Below, piece by piece: positions 34,002 to 41,440 of a DNA stretch of 64,000 nucleotides. A program made the position numbers and the translations under genes. This DNA comes from Dietzia natronolimnaea. GTDB lineage: Bacteria > Actinomycetota > Actinomycetes > Mycobacteriales > Mycobacteriaceae. How positions within the stretch are numbered: the stretch's first letter is position 1; the number at the start of each line of letters is the position of its first letter. Below the pieces are notes generated by a model. It ran no database searches. It had not been told where the DNA came from and worked only from the letters and a program-made list of their open reading frames with translations. The stretch lies in assembly GCF_039525805.1 (NCBI RefSeq), contig NZ_BAAAHZ010000006.1; one strand, given 5' to 3'.

Positions 34002-34846
34002 CCCCCGCCGGCTCCGGATCGGTGACCCAGTGCGCCACCTGCGGGGTCGAGCGGGCCGAGCCGTTGCCCGACGTGTGCCCGATCTGCGCCGATGAGCGCC
34101 AGTTCGTCCCCGCCGGCGGCCAGCGGTGGACCGACCCCGAGGCGTCGGCCGCGCGCGGGGCGCGCATCGAGTTCACGGAGCGCGAGGCGGACGTGATCAA
34201 CCTGGTCCACCGGGACTGTCCCGGGATCGGGCAGAAGCCGGCGCTCATCCGCACCGACCACGGGAACGTGATGGTCGAGGCGCCGAACCACATCAGCGAG
34301 GAGGCCGTCGCGGCGGTGCGCGGATGGGGTGGCATCTCCGCCCTCATCGCCTCCCACCCGCACATGTACGGGGTCCAGTCACTGTGGTCGGCCGCCTTCG
34401 ACGACGCCCCGGTCTACGTCTCCGCACCGGACGAGCACTGGCTCGGTCTGCGGCCCCGCAACACCGTGATGTGGGGCGGCGGCCACCCGGGTGAGGAGAT
34501 CGAGATCCTGCCCGGGGTCCGGGCCTCACAGCCCGGCGGCCACTTCCCCGGCAGCGCGGTGGTCCACTGGACCGCGCGCGACGGCCGGGGGGTGCTGTTC
34601 ACGGGCGACACCATCGGCACCGTCGCCGATCCGCGCTGGGTGACGTTCATGCGTTCGTTCCCCAACTGGATGCCCCTGTCCGGCGCGGTGGTCCGGCGCA
34701 TCGCCGAGCACGTCTCGCGCTACGACGTCGACCGGATCTACGCGAACTTCGGCGGCTGCGTCCCCCGCGACGCCGGCGCCGCCGTCCAACGCTCGGCCGA
34801 GCGGTACGCCAGGTGGGTCGACGGCGAGTACGACCACCTGACCTGA
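33998..34846 (+). CDS. Metallo-beta-lactamase-fold hydrolase with N-terminal zinc ribbon
   Basis: A 282-residue protein. Residues 12-30 hold a rubredoxin/zinc-ribbon-like pair CATC and CPIC. The remainder looks like a metallo-beta-lactamase fold: SALIASHPHMYGVQSLWSAA, where the usual HxHxDH reads HPHMYG, then GGHFPGSAVVHW and VLFTGDTIGTVADP with the conserved Asp. Because the first metal motif lacks its usual Asp and second His, metal binding may differ or activity may be lost. It is co-translated with the 60-residue protein upstream. Confidence 0.75.
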   Translation: MTPAGSGSVTQCATCGVERAEPLPDVCPICADERQFVPAGGQRWTDPEASAARGARIEFTEREADVINLVHRDCPGIGQKPALIRTDHGNVMVEAPNHISEEAVAAVRGWGGISALIASHPHMYGVQSLWSAAFDDAPVYVSAPDEHWLGLRPRNTVMWGGGHPGEEIEILPGVRASQPGGHFPGSAVVHWTARDGRGVLFTGDTIGTVADPRWVTFMRSFPNWMPLSGAVVRRIAEHVSRYDVDRIYANFGGCVPRDAGAAVQRSAERYARWVDGEYDHLT

Positions 34847-34917
34847 CCACCACGTCGGCGGATCGGACGACTCCCCGACCGCCGATGTGTGTCGGGGCGC
34901 GGCGCTAGCATCTCCTC

Positions 34918-35370
34918 GTGGAGTTCCACCCGGAAGGCCTGATCCTCAGCCTCGCGGTGCTCGCCCCGTCTCTCCTGTTGGCGCGTTTCCCCCCTCGGGA
35001 GCCGCTTCCGCGGTCGTCGGTGCCCGGCCCGGTGCGCTGGACCGAGCGCGCCGGCCAGGCCCTGTGCCTGGTGGTTCCGGCGGTGGGCGCCTCGGGCACG
35101 GTCGTCTGGTGGTGGGGTGTTCCCGCGATCTCCGCGCTGGCCGCCTACTACGCCCTGTGGGCCCGTTATCTGGCGACGGGTCGCCACGCCGAGTCCCTGT
35201 ACTGGTGGCGCCGCGTGCCCGCCCCGATGGCGATCCTGCCTGTGATGGTGTTCCTCACCGCCGCGGGCTGGCTGAGCAGTCCGTGGATAGCGGCGGCTGC
35301 CGTGGTACTCGCCCTGGGCCATCTCCCGGTGTCCCTGAGTGCGGCGCGGGCTGTGCGGGAGGCCGTGTGA
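34918..35370 (+). CDS. Membrane protein, four predicted helices
   Basis: A 150-residue protein with hydrophobic segments at about residues 7-22, 45-63, 64-80 and 100-140 (for example LCLVVPAVGASGTVVWWWGV). I do not recognise a family. GTG at 34918 is the likely start. Its stop overlaps the start of the following hypothetical gene (GTGTGA), so the two form a unit. Confidence 0.75.
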   Translation: MEFHPEGLILSLAVLAPSLLLARFPPREPLPRSSVPGPVRWTERAGQALCLVVPAVGASGTVVWWWGVPAISALAAYYALWARYLATGRHAESLYWWRRVPAPMAILPVMVFLTAAGWLSSPWIAAAAVVLALGHLPVSLSAARAVREAV

Positions 35371-35969
35371 GCGACACGGGGGTGGGGTTGTGGTGGCTGC
35401 CGGTCGGCGCCGGTGGGCACGTCGCGATCCATACGAGCCGCTGGTGGGAGTCGTATCACGCGCGTCGCGAACACCGCCCCGGACGGCCGCTGTTCCACGC
35501 CGCGCTGGAGGTCTTCACCGAGCGCGGCCCTCATGTCGTCGAGATGGCGCCGGCCTGGGGGCCGCTCAGCGGATCGAGCGGGGTCGTGGCGACCGGCCCG
35601 GTGGGTCTGCGCTGGCTGGGGCGGTCGCGCCTGTTCCGCTACGAGGTCCGCTGCCTGCCCGGGGGCGAGATCCCCGATCGCGCGTGGGCGCCCGCGCCCC
35701 CGACCGTGTTGCCGCTCGGTGCTCCTGAGGCGGACGGGTTGCTGAGGCGTGTGACCGAGGTCCCGCTGCACACGTGGGGACGCGATGCGACGGGCACGGG
35801 CGAGATGTGGAACTCGAACTCGCTGGTGTCCTGGCTGCTCCAGACGTCCGGGATCGACGCGGCGGCGTTGGGTCCGCCGGACCACGGCCTGGCCCCCGGG
35901 TGGGCGTCGGGCATCGCGGCCGCTCGGTCCGCCGGATCAGGGTCCGCGCCGGGGCCGCACCGCGCCTGA
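35367..35969 (+). CDS. Hypothetical protein, 200 aa
   Basis: A 200-residue protein that starts with GTG inside the stop region of the membrane-protein gene. Features that stand out are WWLPVGAGGHVAIHTSRWWE near the N-terminus and EMWNSNSLVSWLLQTSGID near 148-166, the latter with an Asn-Ser pattern like papain-fold or NlpC-like ends. No signal peptide and no cysteine nucleophile is obvious. I do not recognise the family. Coupling suggests it works with its membrane neighbour. Confidence 0.7.
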   Translation: MSDTGVGLWWLPVGAGGHVAIHTSRWWESYHARREHRPGRPLFHAALEVFTERGPHVVEMAPAWGPLSGSSGVVATGPVGLRWLGRSRLFRYEVRCLPGGEIPDRAWAPAPPTVLPLGAPEADGLLRRVTEVPLHTWGRDATGTGEMWNSNSLVSWLLQTSGIDAAALGPPDHGLAPGWASGIAAARSAGSGSAPGPHRA

Positions 35970-36029
35970 CTTCCCGGCCGGTACCAGGACCGAGGAGGGC
36001 GAGGTGTCCCGAGGTCAGGCGTCCGCGGG

Positions 36030-36929
36030 TCAGGCTCCCGCCGTCTCGGCCTCCGCGAACTGCCATAACCGCTCGGCGATCTCCGGGTCCGAGGCCTCGG
36101 CGCTCCGGCCGATGAGGGTGGGCATCCCCCGGAGGTTCCGCAGCCCGTCCGGACCGGTGTAGCTGCACGGCGGTAGCGGCCGGGTGGCGGCGAACATCGT
36201 GGTGAGCGCCGCCTGGGACGCAGGCTGGGCGAACACCGAGCAGACGCGGGTGATCATCGTGTCGACCACGGCGTTCCCGCTGGCGTTGGTAATCCCGGTC
36301 GCCGCCCACCCGGGGTGCGTGAGCTGCACGTCGACCCCCGCCACCGCGGCCTCGGCCCGTCCGTCCCGCAACCGCTGGTCCAGCGCGAGCCCCCACAGCA
36401 TGTCGCCGAGTTTGGACTGGGCGTAGGCCGCCGCGGGGGTCCACCGACGTCGGCGGAAGTGGGGGTCGTCGAGGTCGAAGGTCCCGGCCTTGTGCGCGTT
36501 GGACCCGACGATCACCACGCGGCGGCGGACACCCGGGAGGACGAGGTTCGTGAAGAGGAACGGGCCGAGAACGTTGACGCCGAGCAGCATCTCGACTCCG
36601 TCGGCGGTCTCGCGGCGTCGCGGCGTGATGGCACCGGCGTTGTTGACCAGCACGTCGATCGGCTCGGCCTCCCCGCCGCGCAGCTCGGCGGCGGCGCGTC
36701 GCACGCTCCCGAGCGAGGCCAGGTCCAACTCGACGACCCGGGACGGGCCCGGGAGCGAGTCCGCGACCTGGTGTCCCCGCCCGGTGTCCCGCACCGCCAG
36801 GACGACCCGGGCGCCGCGGTCCGAGGCGGATCGTGCGGTCTCCAGACCGACGCCGCTGGTCGCCCCCGTGATGAGCCACGTCTGGCCGGTCAGGTCCGGG
36901 ATGTCGATGGTCTTGGTAGCCACCGGCAC
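36030..36929 (-). CDS. Short-chain dehydrogenase/reductase (retinol-dehydrogenase-like)
   Basis: A 299-residue SDR with the cofactor motif ITGATSGVGLETARSA, the NNAG motif (VLVNNAGAITPRRR) and YAQSK as catalytic Tyr-Lys (about 172-176). The length and the LGVNVLGPFLFTNLVLPGV segment resemble the retinol-dehydrogenase/protochlorophyllide-reductase-like group. Two possible GTG starts lie six bases apart (36929, 36923). It is a single gene ending against the convergent hypothetical. Substrate unknown. Confidence 0.87.
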   Translation of the reverse strand: MPVATKTIDIPDLTGQTWLITGATSGVGLETARSASDRGARVVLAVRDTGRGHQVADSLPGPSRVVELDLASLGSVRRAAAELRGGEAEPIDVLVNNAGAITPRRRETADGVEMLLGVNVLGPFLFTNLVLPGVRRRVVIVGSNAHKAGTFDLDDPHFRRRRWTPAAAYAQSKLGDMLWGLALDQRLRDGRAEAAVAGVDVQLTHPGWAATGITNASGNAVVDTMITRVCSVFAQPASQAALTTMFAATRPLPPCSYTGPDGLRNLRGMPTLIGRSAEASDPEIAERLWQFAEAETAGA

Positions 36930-37069
36930 AGGCTACGTGCCACGAGGTGCCCGTCAGTGGTGCTATGAGCAGGCTCGTCGAGCAGGTTCATCGAGCGGTT
37001 CTTCTGGGCGGTCTGATGAGCCGACCCGATCCGGGGCGGCGTCGCCCCGGCCCGGTTTATCCTCCGCTC

Positions 37070-38275
37070 ATGCGCCCTTTCGCCACCCGCTCCCGCCGTC
37101 CGCTGGCCGCGGCGGTCGCGGCCCTCGTCGTCGTCTCCTCCGCGGTCCTCGCGCCAGCCACCGCCTCAGCCCAACCGGCACCGCGGTGGTCCGGACTGGA
37201 CACCCGCCAGTGGGATCGCCCGATCCCCGCGCCCGGCGTCACCGCGGCGACCGTTCCGCTGGACCCCTCGCTCTCGCTGCCGGAGGCCGGGCGGGCGGTG
37301 CGCTCGGCCTACGGCACGATCGACCAGCACGGGCGCCCCGCGATCGCCACGTCGGCGGTGTTCCTCCCCCACGGCACACCGCCGCCGGGTGGGTGGCCGG
37401 TGGTGGCCTGGGCACACGGGACCACCGGGCTCGGCGACGACTGCGCCCCGTCGACCCACCCGCGCTCGGATCGCGACGCCGAGTACCTGGGGCACTGGCT
37501 GCGGCAGGGGTACGCGGTCGTGGCCGCGGACTACGTGGGGCTCGGGACGCCGGGCCTGCTCAGCTATCTGAACGGGCACGTCGCCGCCCGGGGGATCATC
37601 GACTCCGTCCGGGCCGCGCGGGCCGACGGGCTCCCCCTCTCCCCCACGTGGGCCCTGGTGGGCCAGTCGCAGGGAGCGGGGGCCGCGCTGGTCACCGCCA
37701 CCCGGGCCACCGAGCTGGGGGCGTCCTCGGGGCTGGACTTCCGCGGTGTCGTGGCCACCGGCGCGCCGGCCAACCTCGAGCACCTCTTCCAGTGGGGCGG
37801 GCCGGGCTTCCCCCCGGTGTCGCTGCCCACCGGCCTCAACCTCTACGCCTTCTACATCCTCGCCGGCCTGCGTGACCAGCACCCCGAGTTCGAGCTCGAC
37901 CAGTTCCTCACCCCGCGGGGCCGTGAGATGGTCGACTCCGCCGAGCAGCTCTGTTACGAGGACATGCGCGCGGCGGTGGGCGATTTCCAGATCTCCCAGG
38001 CGCTCACCCGGCCGGTCAGGGACATCCCGGACGTCTTCGGCCATCTCCAGCGGTACATGGGGACCCCGGCCACCGGATACGACCGCCCGGTCTTCCTGGG
38101 CCAGGGCCTGCTCGACCTTGACGTGCCCGCGCCCTCCGCGCTGTCCCTCGCGGCGGAGATGACCCTGAACCGCCAGCCACTCGAGTTGCACGTCTATCCG
38201 GACAGGGACCACAGCGGGACGGTCTATGCGGCGACGCCGGACGCCACCGCGTTCCTGAACCGGGTGATGGGCTGA
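37070..38275 (+). CDS. Secreted LIP-family lipase (first copy)
   Basis: A 401-residue protein with a signal peptide (MRPFATRSRRPLAAAVAALV, cleavage near ATASA-Q). The secretory lipase (LIP) fold is seen in WPVVAWAHGTTGLGDDCAPS, ADYVGLGTPGL and the nucleophile GQSQGAG (Ser about 200). The acid and base are likely in VFLGQGLLDLDVPAP and PDRDHSG. It should hydrolyse acylglycerols or esters outside the cell. A second, divergent member lies at 41441. Start ATG 37070 gives the cleanest signal peptide. Confidence 0.88.
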   Translation: MRPFATRSRRPLAAAVAALVVVSSAVLAPATASAQPAPRWSGLDTRQWDRPIPAPGVTAATVPLDPSLSLPEAGRAVRSAYGTIDQHGRPAIATSAVFLPHGTPPPGGWPVVAWAHGTTGLGDDCAPSTHPRSDRDAEYLGHWLRQGYAVVAADYVGLGTPGLLSYLNGHVAARGIIDSVRAARADGLPLSPTWALVGQSQGAGAALVTATRATELGASSGLDFRGVVATGAPANLEHLFQWGGPGFPPVSLPTGLNLYAFYILAGLRDQHPEFELDQFLTPRGREMVDSAEQLCYEDMRAAVGDFQISQALTRPVRDIPDVFGHLQRYMGTPATGYDRPVFLGQGLLDLDVPAPSALSLAAEMTLNRQPLELHVYPDRDHSGTVYAATPDATAFLNRVMG

Positions 38276-38357
38276 GCAGAATCCCGCAGTTGGACACGCC
38301 GTCAACATGTCGTTCCACATCGGGCGCGGCAGGAGCCGGTCGACGCCACATCAACGA

Positions 38358-38373
38358 TGTGACGTAATCCACA
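38358..38373. promoter_or_regulatory. CRP/GlxR-like site upstream of the hsaD-like gene
   Basis: TGTGACGTAATCCACA has the same single-mismatch form (TGTGA-N6-CCACA) as the site at 31315. It lies just upstream of the promoter candidate at 38386-38413. Overlapping it, CACATC/GATGTG (38347-38361) is a separate small palindrome. Confidence 0.45.
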
Positions 38374-38385
38374 ATCGTTACCTAC

Positions 38386-38413
38386 TTGTCACATGAGAAT
38401 TTCCGAGTAGAGT
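38386..38413 (+). promoter_or_regulatory. Promoter candidate in the hsaD leader region
   Basis: TTGTCA (38386-38391) and TAGAGT (38408-38413) are 16 bases apart in a locally AT-rich stretch. Transcription would begin near 38420, some 115 bases before the hsaD-like ATG. A strong hairpin follows at once. Confidence 0.5.
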
Positions 38414-38424
38414 CCTCGCCATCG

Positions 38425-38457
38425 CCGCGCGGGGATGTTCAGGGACTCCCCGCGCGG
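38425..38457 (+). terminator. Leader hairpin (attenuator or small-RNA terminator candidate)
   Basis: CCGCGCGGGG (38425-38434) pairs perfectly with CCCCGCGCGG (38448-38457) around a 13-base loop. It is followed by CTGACTTAATTT, as T-rich as anything in this window. It sits only a few bases past the predicted start of transcription and well before the coding gene. Confidence 0.5.
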
Positions 38458-38505
38458 CTGACTTAATTTCGGCGCCGCCCGCATTTCGGCCGAGGCGCCC
38501 GACTC

Positions 38506-38519
38506 TAGAACGTGTTCTA
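38506..38519. promoter_or_regulatory. KstR-type operator (perfect match)
   Basis: TAGAACGTGTTCTA fits TnnAACnnGTTnnA exactly, and the symmetry extends to CTAGAAC/GTTCTAG at 38505-38520. It ends 14 bp before the ATG of the HsaD-like gene. In mycobacteria and rhodococci KstR represses cholesterol-degradation genes through such sites. Confidence 0.8.
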
Positions 38520-38533
38520 GTATCGTGACTCCC

Positions 38534-39403
38534 ATGAGCTCTCTCGACTTCGAGTCCACCAGCAGGACCCTCACCGCCGGCCGCTTCGAGCTGCACTTCC
38601 ACGAGGCGGGGGAGCAGAGCGTGACGGAGCCGGAGAGCACGGTCCCGGTCCTGTTCCTCCACGGTTCCGGCCCGGGCGTCACCGCGTGGTCCAACTTCTC
38701 CGGCAACTTCCCCGTCTTCGCCGAGCGTTTCCACACGATCCTGCTGGACATGCCGGGCTTCGGCAGGAGCTCGGACCTGGAGTGGGAGAAGGCCTACCCC
38801 CTGATCGCCGCCGAGGCGATCGACGCGTTCTGTGAGGCCAAGGGCATCGAGAAGGTCGACATCATCGGCAACTCGATGGGCGGCAACGTCGCCTGCGAGA
38901 CCGCCCTGGCCTACCCCGGGCGCGTCCGCAAGATGGCGCTCATGGGCCCCGGCGGCCTGGCGGCACCGCTGTTCACCCCCGAGCCCAGCGAGGGCTCGCG
39001 GCGCCTGTTCGACTTCCTGGCCTCGCCCTCCGACGAGTCCATGGCCGCGTGGGTCGACACGATGGTGGGCAACAAGAAGGTCGTCTCCGACGAGCTGATC
39101 CACGCACGGACCGAGGCCGCCACCGCCCCGGGGGCCGTCGAGCGGATGTACGCGATCTTCGGATCGATCCTCAAGCCCGAGAACGCCTACACGCCGCTCT
39201 ACGCACGGGCCTCCCAGATCCGCCAGGAGACGCTGCTCATCTGGGGCCGCGACGACCGCATGCTGCCCTACGAGCAGGCGCACTTCGCGTTCCGGCAGCT
39301 CCCCCGCGCCGAGCTCCACGCCTTCTCGCGCTGCGGGCACTGGGCGATGATCGAACAGAAGGACAAGTTCGAGCGCCTGGTGATCGACTTCCTGCTCAAC
39401 TGA
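38534..39403 (+). CDS. hsaD: HsaD-like meta-cleavage product hydrolase
   Basis: A 289-residue alpha/beta-hydrolase resembling HsaD, which cleaves the ring-opened steroid product DSHA in cholesterol breakdown. The oxyanion segment is HGSGPGVTAWSNFSGN, the nucleophile GNSMGG (Ser114), the acid is in IWGRDDR (Asp240/241) and the base in CGHW (His269). These positions agree with the triad I recall for mycobacterial HsaD. MALMGPGGLAAPLF is also HsaD-like. A perfect KstR operator lies just upstream. It stands alone, not with hsaA, hsaB and hsaC, so it could be a paralogue for a related aromatic ring product. Confidence 0.82.
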   Translation: MSSLDFESTSRTLTAGRFELHFHEAGEQSVTEPESTVPVLFLHGSGPGVTAWSNFSGNFPVFAERFHTILLDMPGFGRSSDLEWEKAYPLIAAEAIDAFCEAKGIEKVDIIGNSMGGNVACETALAYPGRVRKMALMGPGGLAAPLFTPEPSEGSRRLFDFLASPSDESMAAWVDTMVGNKKVVSDELIHARTEAATAPGAVERMYAIFGSILKPENAYTPLYARASQIRQETLLIWGRDDRMLPYEQAHFAFRQLPRAELHAFSRCGHWAMIEQKDKFERLVIDFLLN

Positions 39404-39420
39404 CCCGCTAGCCTCGGGGC

Positions 39421-40305
39421 ATGAGCGAGTCGCCGCAGCCCGACCAGCCCGCCGCGGAACAGCCCTCTGCGGAACAGCCCACCGTGGATCCGCGCACCGG
39501 CGAGGACCTGTCCTGGAAGAGCACCCCGGTCGCGATCGTCCTGCTCGACCGTCCCGCACCAGGCCACGCCGAGGTCGGCGACCTCCTCGCCGAGATCTTC
39601 GAGGGCTCCTACGAGGTCGATCCCGGGACGGACGACGATCCCGCGACCGGCGTGTCGGTCGAGGACGTCACGGTCGTCGCCACCCCGCTCGACCTCCCCG
39701 TGGCCGACGGCGAGGCGTCCCGCTACACCGCGAACCTGGCCATCTGGAACGGCGGGGAGAGCGTGGTGGACACGCATCGCTCCCAGGTCGTCGTGGCCGC
39801 CTTCCGCCTCGGCCCGACAGGCGACGACGGCGAGCCGGGCGAACCCGAGTACCTGGACCCCAGGCTCGAGACGCTCCGGTGCGAACTCGCGGTGGCCACG
39901 GTGACCGCCGCCCTGACCGCCCTGCCCGGCGCGATCGCGGTGAGCGTCGGCGGCGCGGCCACCACCCTGCCGGCCGGCCCCTACCGCGATCTCGTCGCCG
40001 GCAACCCGCTCCCGGTGCCCGCCCTCGTCGGGCTGCGGGCGGGCATGCAGTCCGAGACCACCTCGTGCGTCTACACCAGCGGGCTCGGGCGCTTCGGCCG
40101 CCTGGACATGGAACGGCTCGACGTCGCCGGGCCCCCGGGCGCCCTCTACGGGCAGATGTGCGACCTGGTCGCGTACACGCTGGGCTCGGGCACCGTGTTC
40201 CAGCCCGGCCAGGCCCTCGAGGTGGGCGGGCCGCAGCCCCTGCTCACCAGCGTCGAGACCTCACCGTTCACCGGGCAGCAGGTCCTGCGTCTCACGCCCG
40301 GCTGA
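39421..40305 (+). CDS. DUF4261-like hypothetical protein
   Basis: A 294-residue acidic protein. The first 30 residues are a Pro/Gln/Glu-rich leader with repeated AEQP. The middle has VAIVLLDRPAPGHAEVGDLL, and the end GALYGQMCDLVAYTLGSGTV resembles the C-terminal part of DUF4261 proteins. Function is unknown. It starts 17 bases after the HsaD-like gene on the same strand and may be co-transcribed with it. No signal peptide. Confidence 0.7.
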   Translation: MSESPQPDQPAAEQPSAEQPTVDPRTGEDLSWKSTPVAIVLLDRPAPGHAEVGDLLAEIFEGSYEVDPGTDDDPATGVSVEDVTVVATPLDLPVADGEASRYTANLAIWNGGESVVDTHRSQVVVAAFRLGPTGDDGEPGEPEYLDPRLETLRCELAVATVTAALTALPGAIAVSVGGAATTLPAGPYRDLVAGNPLPVPALVGLRAGMQSETTSCVYTSGLGRFGRLDMERLDVAGPPGALYGQMCDLVAYTLGSGTVFQPGQALEVGGPQPLLTSVETSPFTGQQVLRLTPG

Positions 40306-40319
40306 GCACGGACCCGGCG

Positions 40320-41042
40320 TCAGGGTCGCCGGTTGGTGGTCCGCTCCACCACCAACCGCGTGGTGGCCGCCAGCTGGAACGGCCGGACGACGGGCTCGAT
40401 GCGACTGGTCAGCCGTTCCTTCTTGAGCCTGGCGATCACGCTTCGGACCAGCTCGGGCAGGGGAGTGCCCGAATGGTCGACCAGCGGGTAGATGCGGACC
40501 TCCGGGGCGACCCTCGCCATCTCGACGATCGCGTCGACATGGTCGGCCGTGCTCATCCGGTCCGCGTAGGTGAACAGAAGGTGGGAGCACAGGACGAGGT
40601 CGGCCGAGTCGGAGGCCAGTGGCAGATCCGGGAGAGCGCCGGCGACGTACCTCCCGGGCGCGACCTCGAGGTCGGCGAGCATCGACTCCGCCGCGGTCCG
40701 GCGGACGGATTCGTGACCGACCACGCCGCCCCGGACGTCCCAGTCGTAGTCGAGGTCCCGGGAGTGGAAGTGGGCCAGGGATCGATCCAGGTCCGCCAGG
40801 ACCCGTTCCCGCAGGTCGCCGCCACCGAGCGCGTACTGCGGATCCACCGCGATCGCGTCCCCGCCCGCCGCGCAGATCTCCGCCACCGCGCTGGCCGCCC
40901 CGCCCGGGCAGTCGACGATCCGCCCACCCAGGTCCGCGTCGTCGAGGCTGAACATGTCGGTGTACTCCGCCAGCGAGCGCGCGCTCACCAGGACGTCCGA
41001 TTCCGACAGCGGTAGGTGGATGGTTCGGGGACTTGCAGTCAC
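40320..41042 (-). CDS. SAM-dependent methyltransferase-like protein
   Basis: A 240-residue protein with a Rossmann-like start GRIVDCPGGAASAVAEICAA, an acidic residue after strand 2 (AIAVDPQYALGG) and a motif like the end of class I methyltransferases (LPLASDSADLVLCSHLLFTY). The first glycine motif reads DCPGGAAS rather than GxGxG, which is unusual but seen in some uncharacterised members. The start is a GTG at 41042. It is convergent with the DUF4261 gene. Substrate unknown; some related proteins may have lost methylation activity. Confidence 0.68.
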   Translation of the reverse strand: MTASPRTIHLPLSESDVLVSARSLAEYTDMFSLDDADLGGRIVDCPGGAASAVAEICAAGGDAIAVDPQYALGGGDLRERVLADLDRSLAHFHSRDLDYDWDVRGGVVGHESVRRTAAESMLADLEVAPGRYVAGALPDLPLASDSADLVLCSHLLFTYADRMSTADHVDAIVEMARVAPEVRIYPLVDHSGTPLPELVRSVIARLKKERLTSRIEPVVRPFQLAATTRLVVERTTNRRP

Positions 41043-41440
41043 CTGGACGTTCTCCTCGATCAGGTCGGGATGGGCCGGTCTCGGCCGTGGTCCTCTCCGG
41101 GCCGAACCGTGGTCCGGTGTGGACCGTGCTCCCGACTGATGATCGGCCCACCCGTTCCCGGTGGGTCCGTGACGCGCGTCCTACGCCGAGGCGTGGTGGG
41201 CGAGGTGAGCGGCGCGGATCCACCGGGGTTCGCATCGCCAACACATGAGCACGTCGTTCTGCACGGCGTCACGGTAACAGCGCCCTCCGACACCGGCCAC
41301 CGATTCGACACCGGTGCACCGAACCCTGACGTCCGGCCCGGAAGTGACGTGCCCCACCAGCAGAACGGACACACGTTATAGTTTTGTCCACCGCGGCATG
41401 CGCGCAGAGTCGTTCCGCCAGCACCGATACTGGAGTACAC
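41043..41440. other. 398-bp intergenic region
   Basis: The space between the divergent methyltransferase-like and second lipase genes. On the plus strand TATAGT at 41377-41382 could be a -10 for the lipase, but no good -35 is visible. On the minus strand 41181-41372 is an open frame of 63 codons starting GTG with a MCWRCEPRW stretch; its codon use is only partly like neighbouring genes. No RNA gene was recognised. Confidence 0.4.

Noticed and set aside
35963..36021. CGCCTGAC/GTCAGGCG as a terminator between convergent genes
   Set aside because: The arms are only 8 bp with a loop over 40 bases, and the left arm runs into the stop codon.
41043..41440. A tRNA or other structured RNA in the lipase upstream gap
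   Set aside because: No cloverleaf, T-loop or known conserved core could be found by eye.
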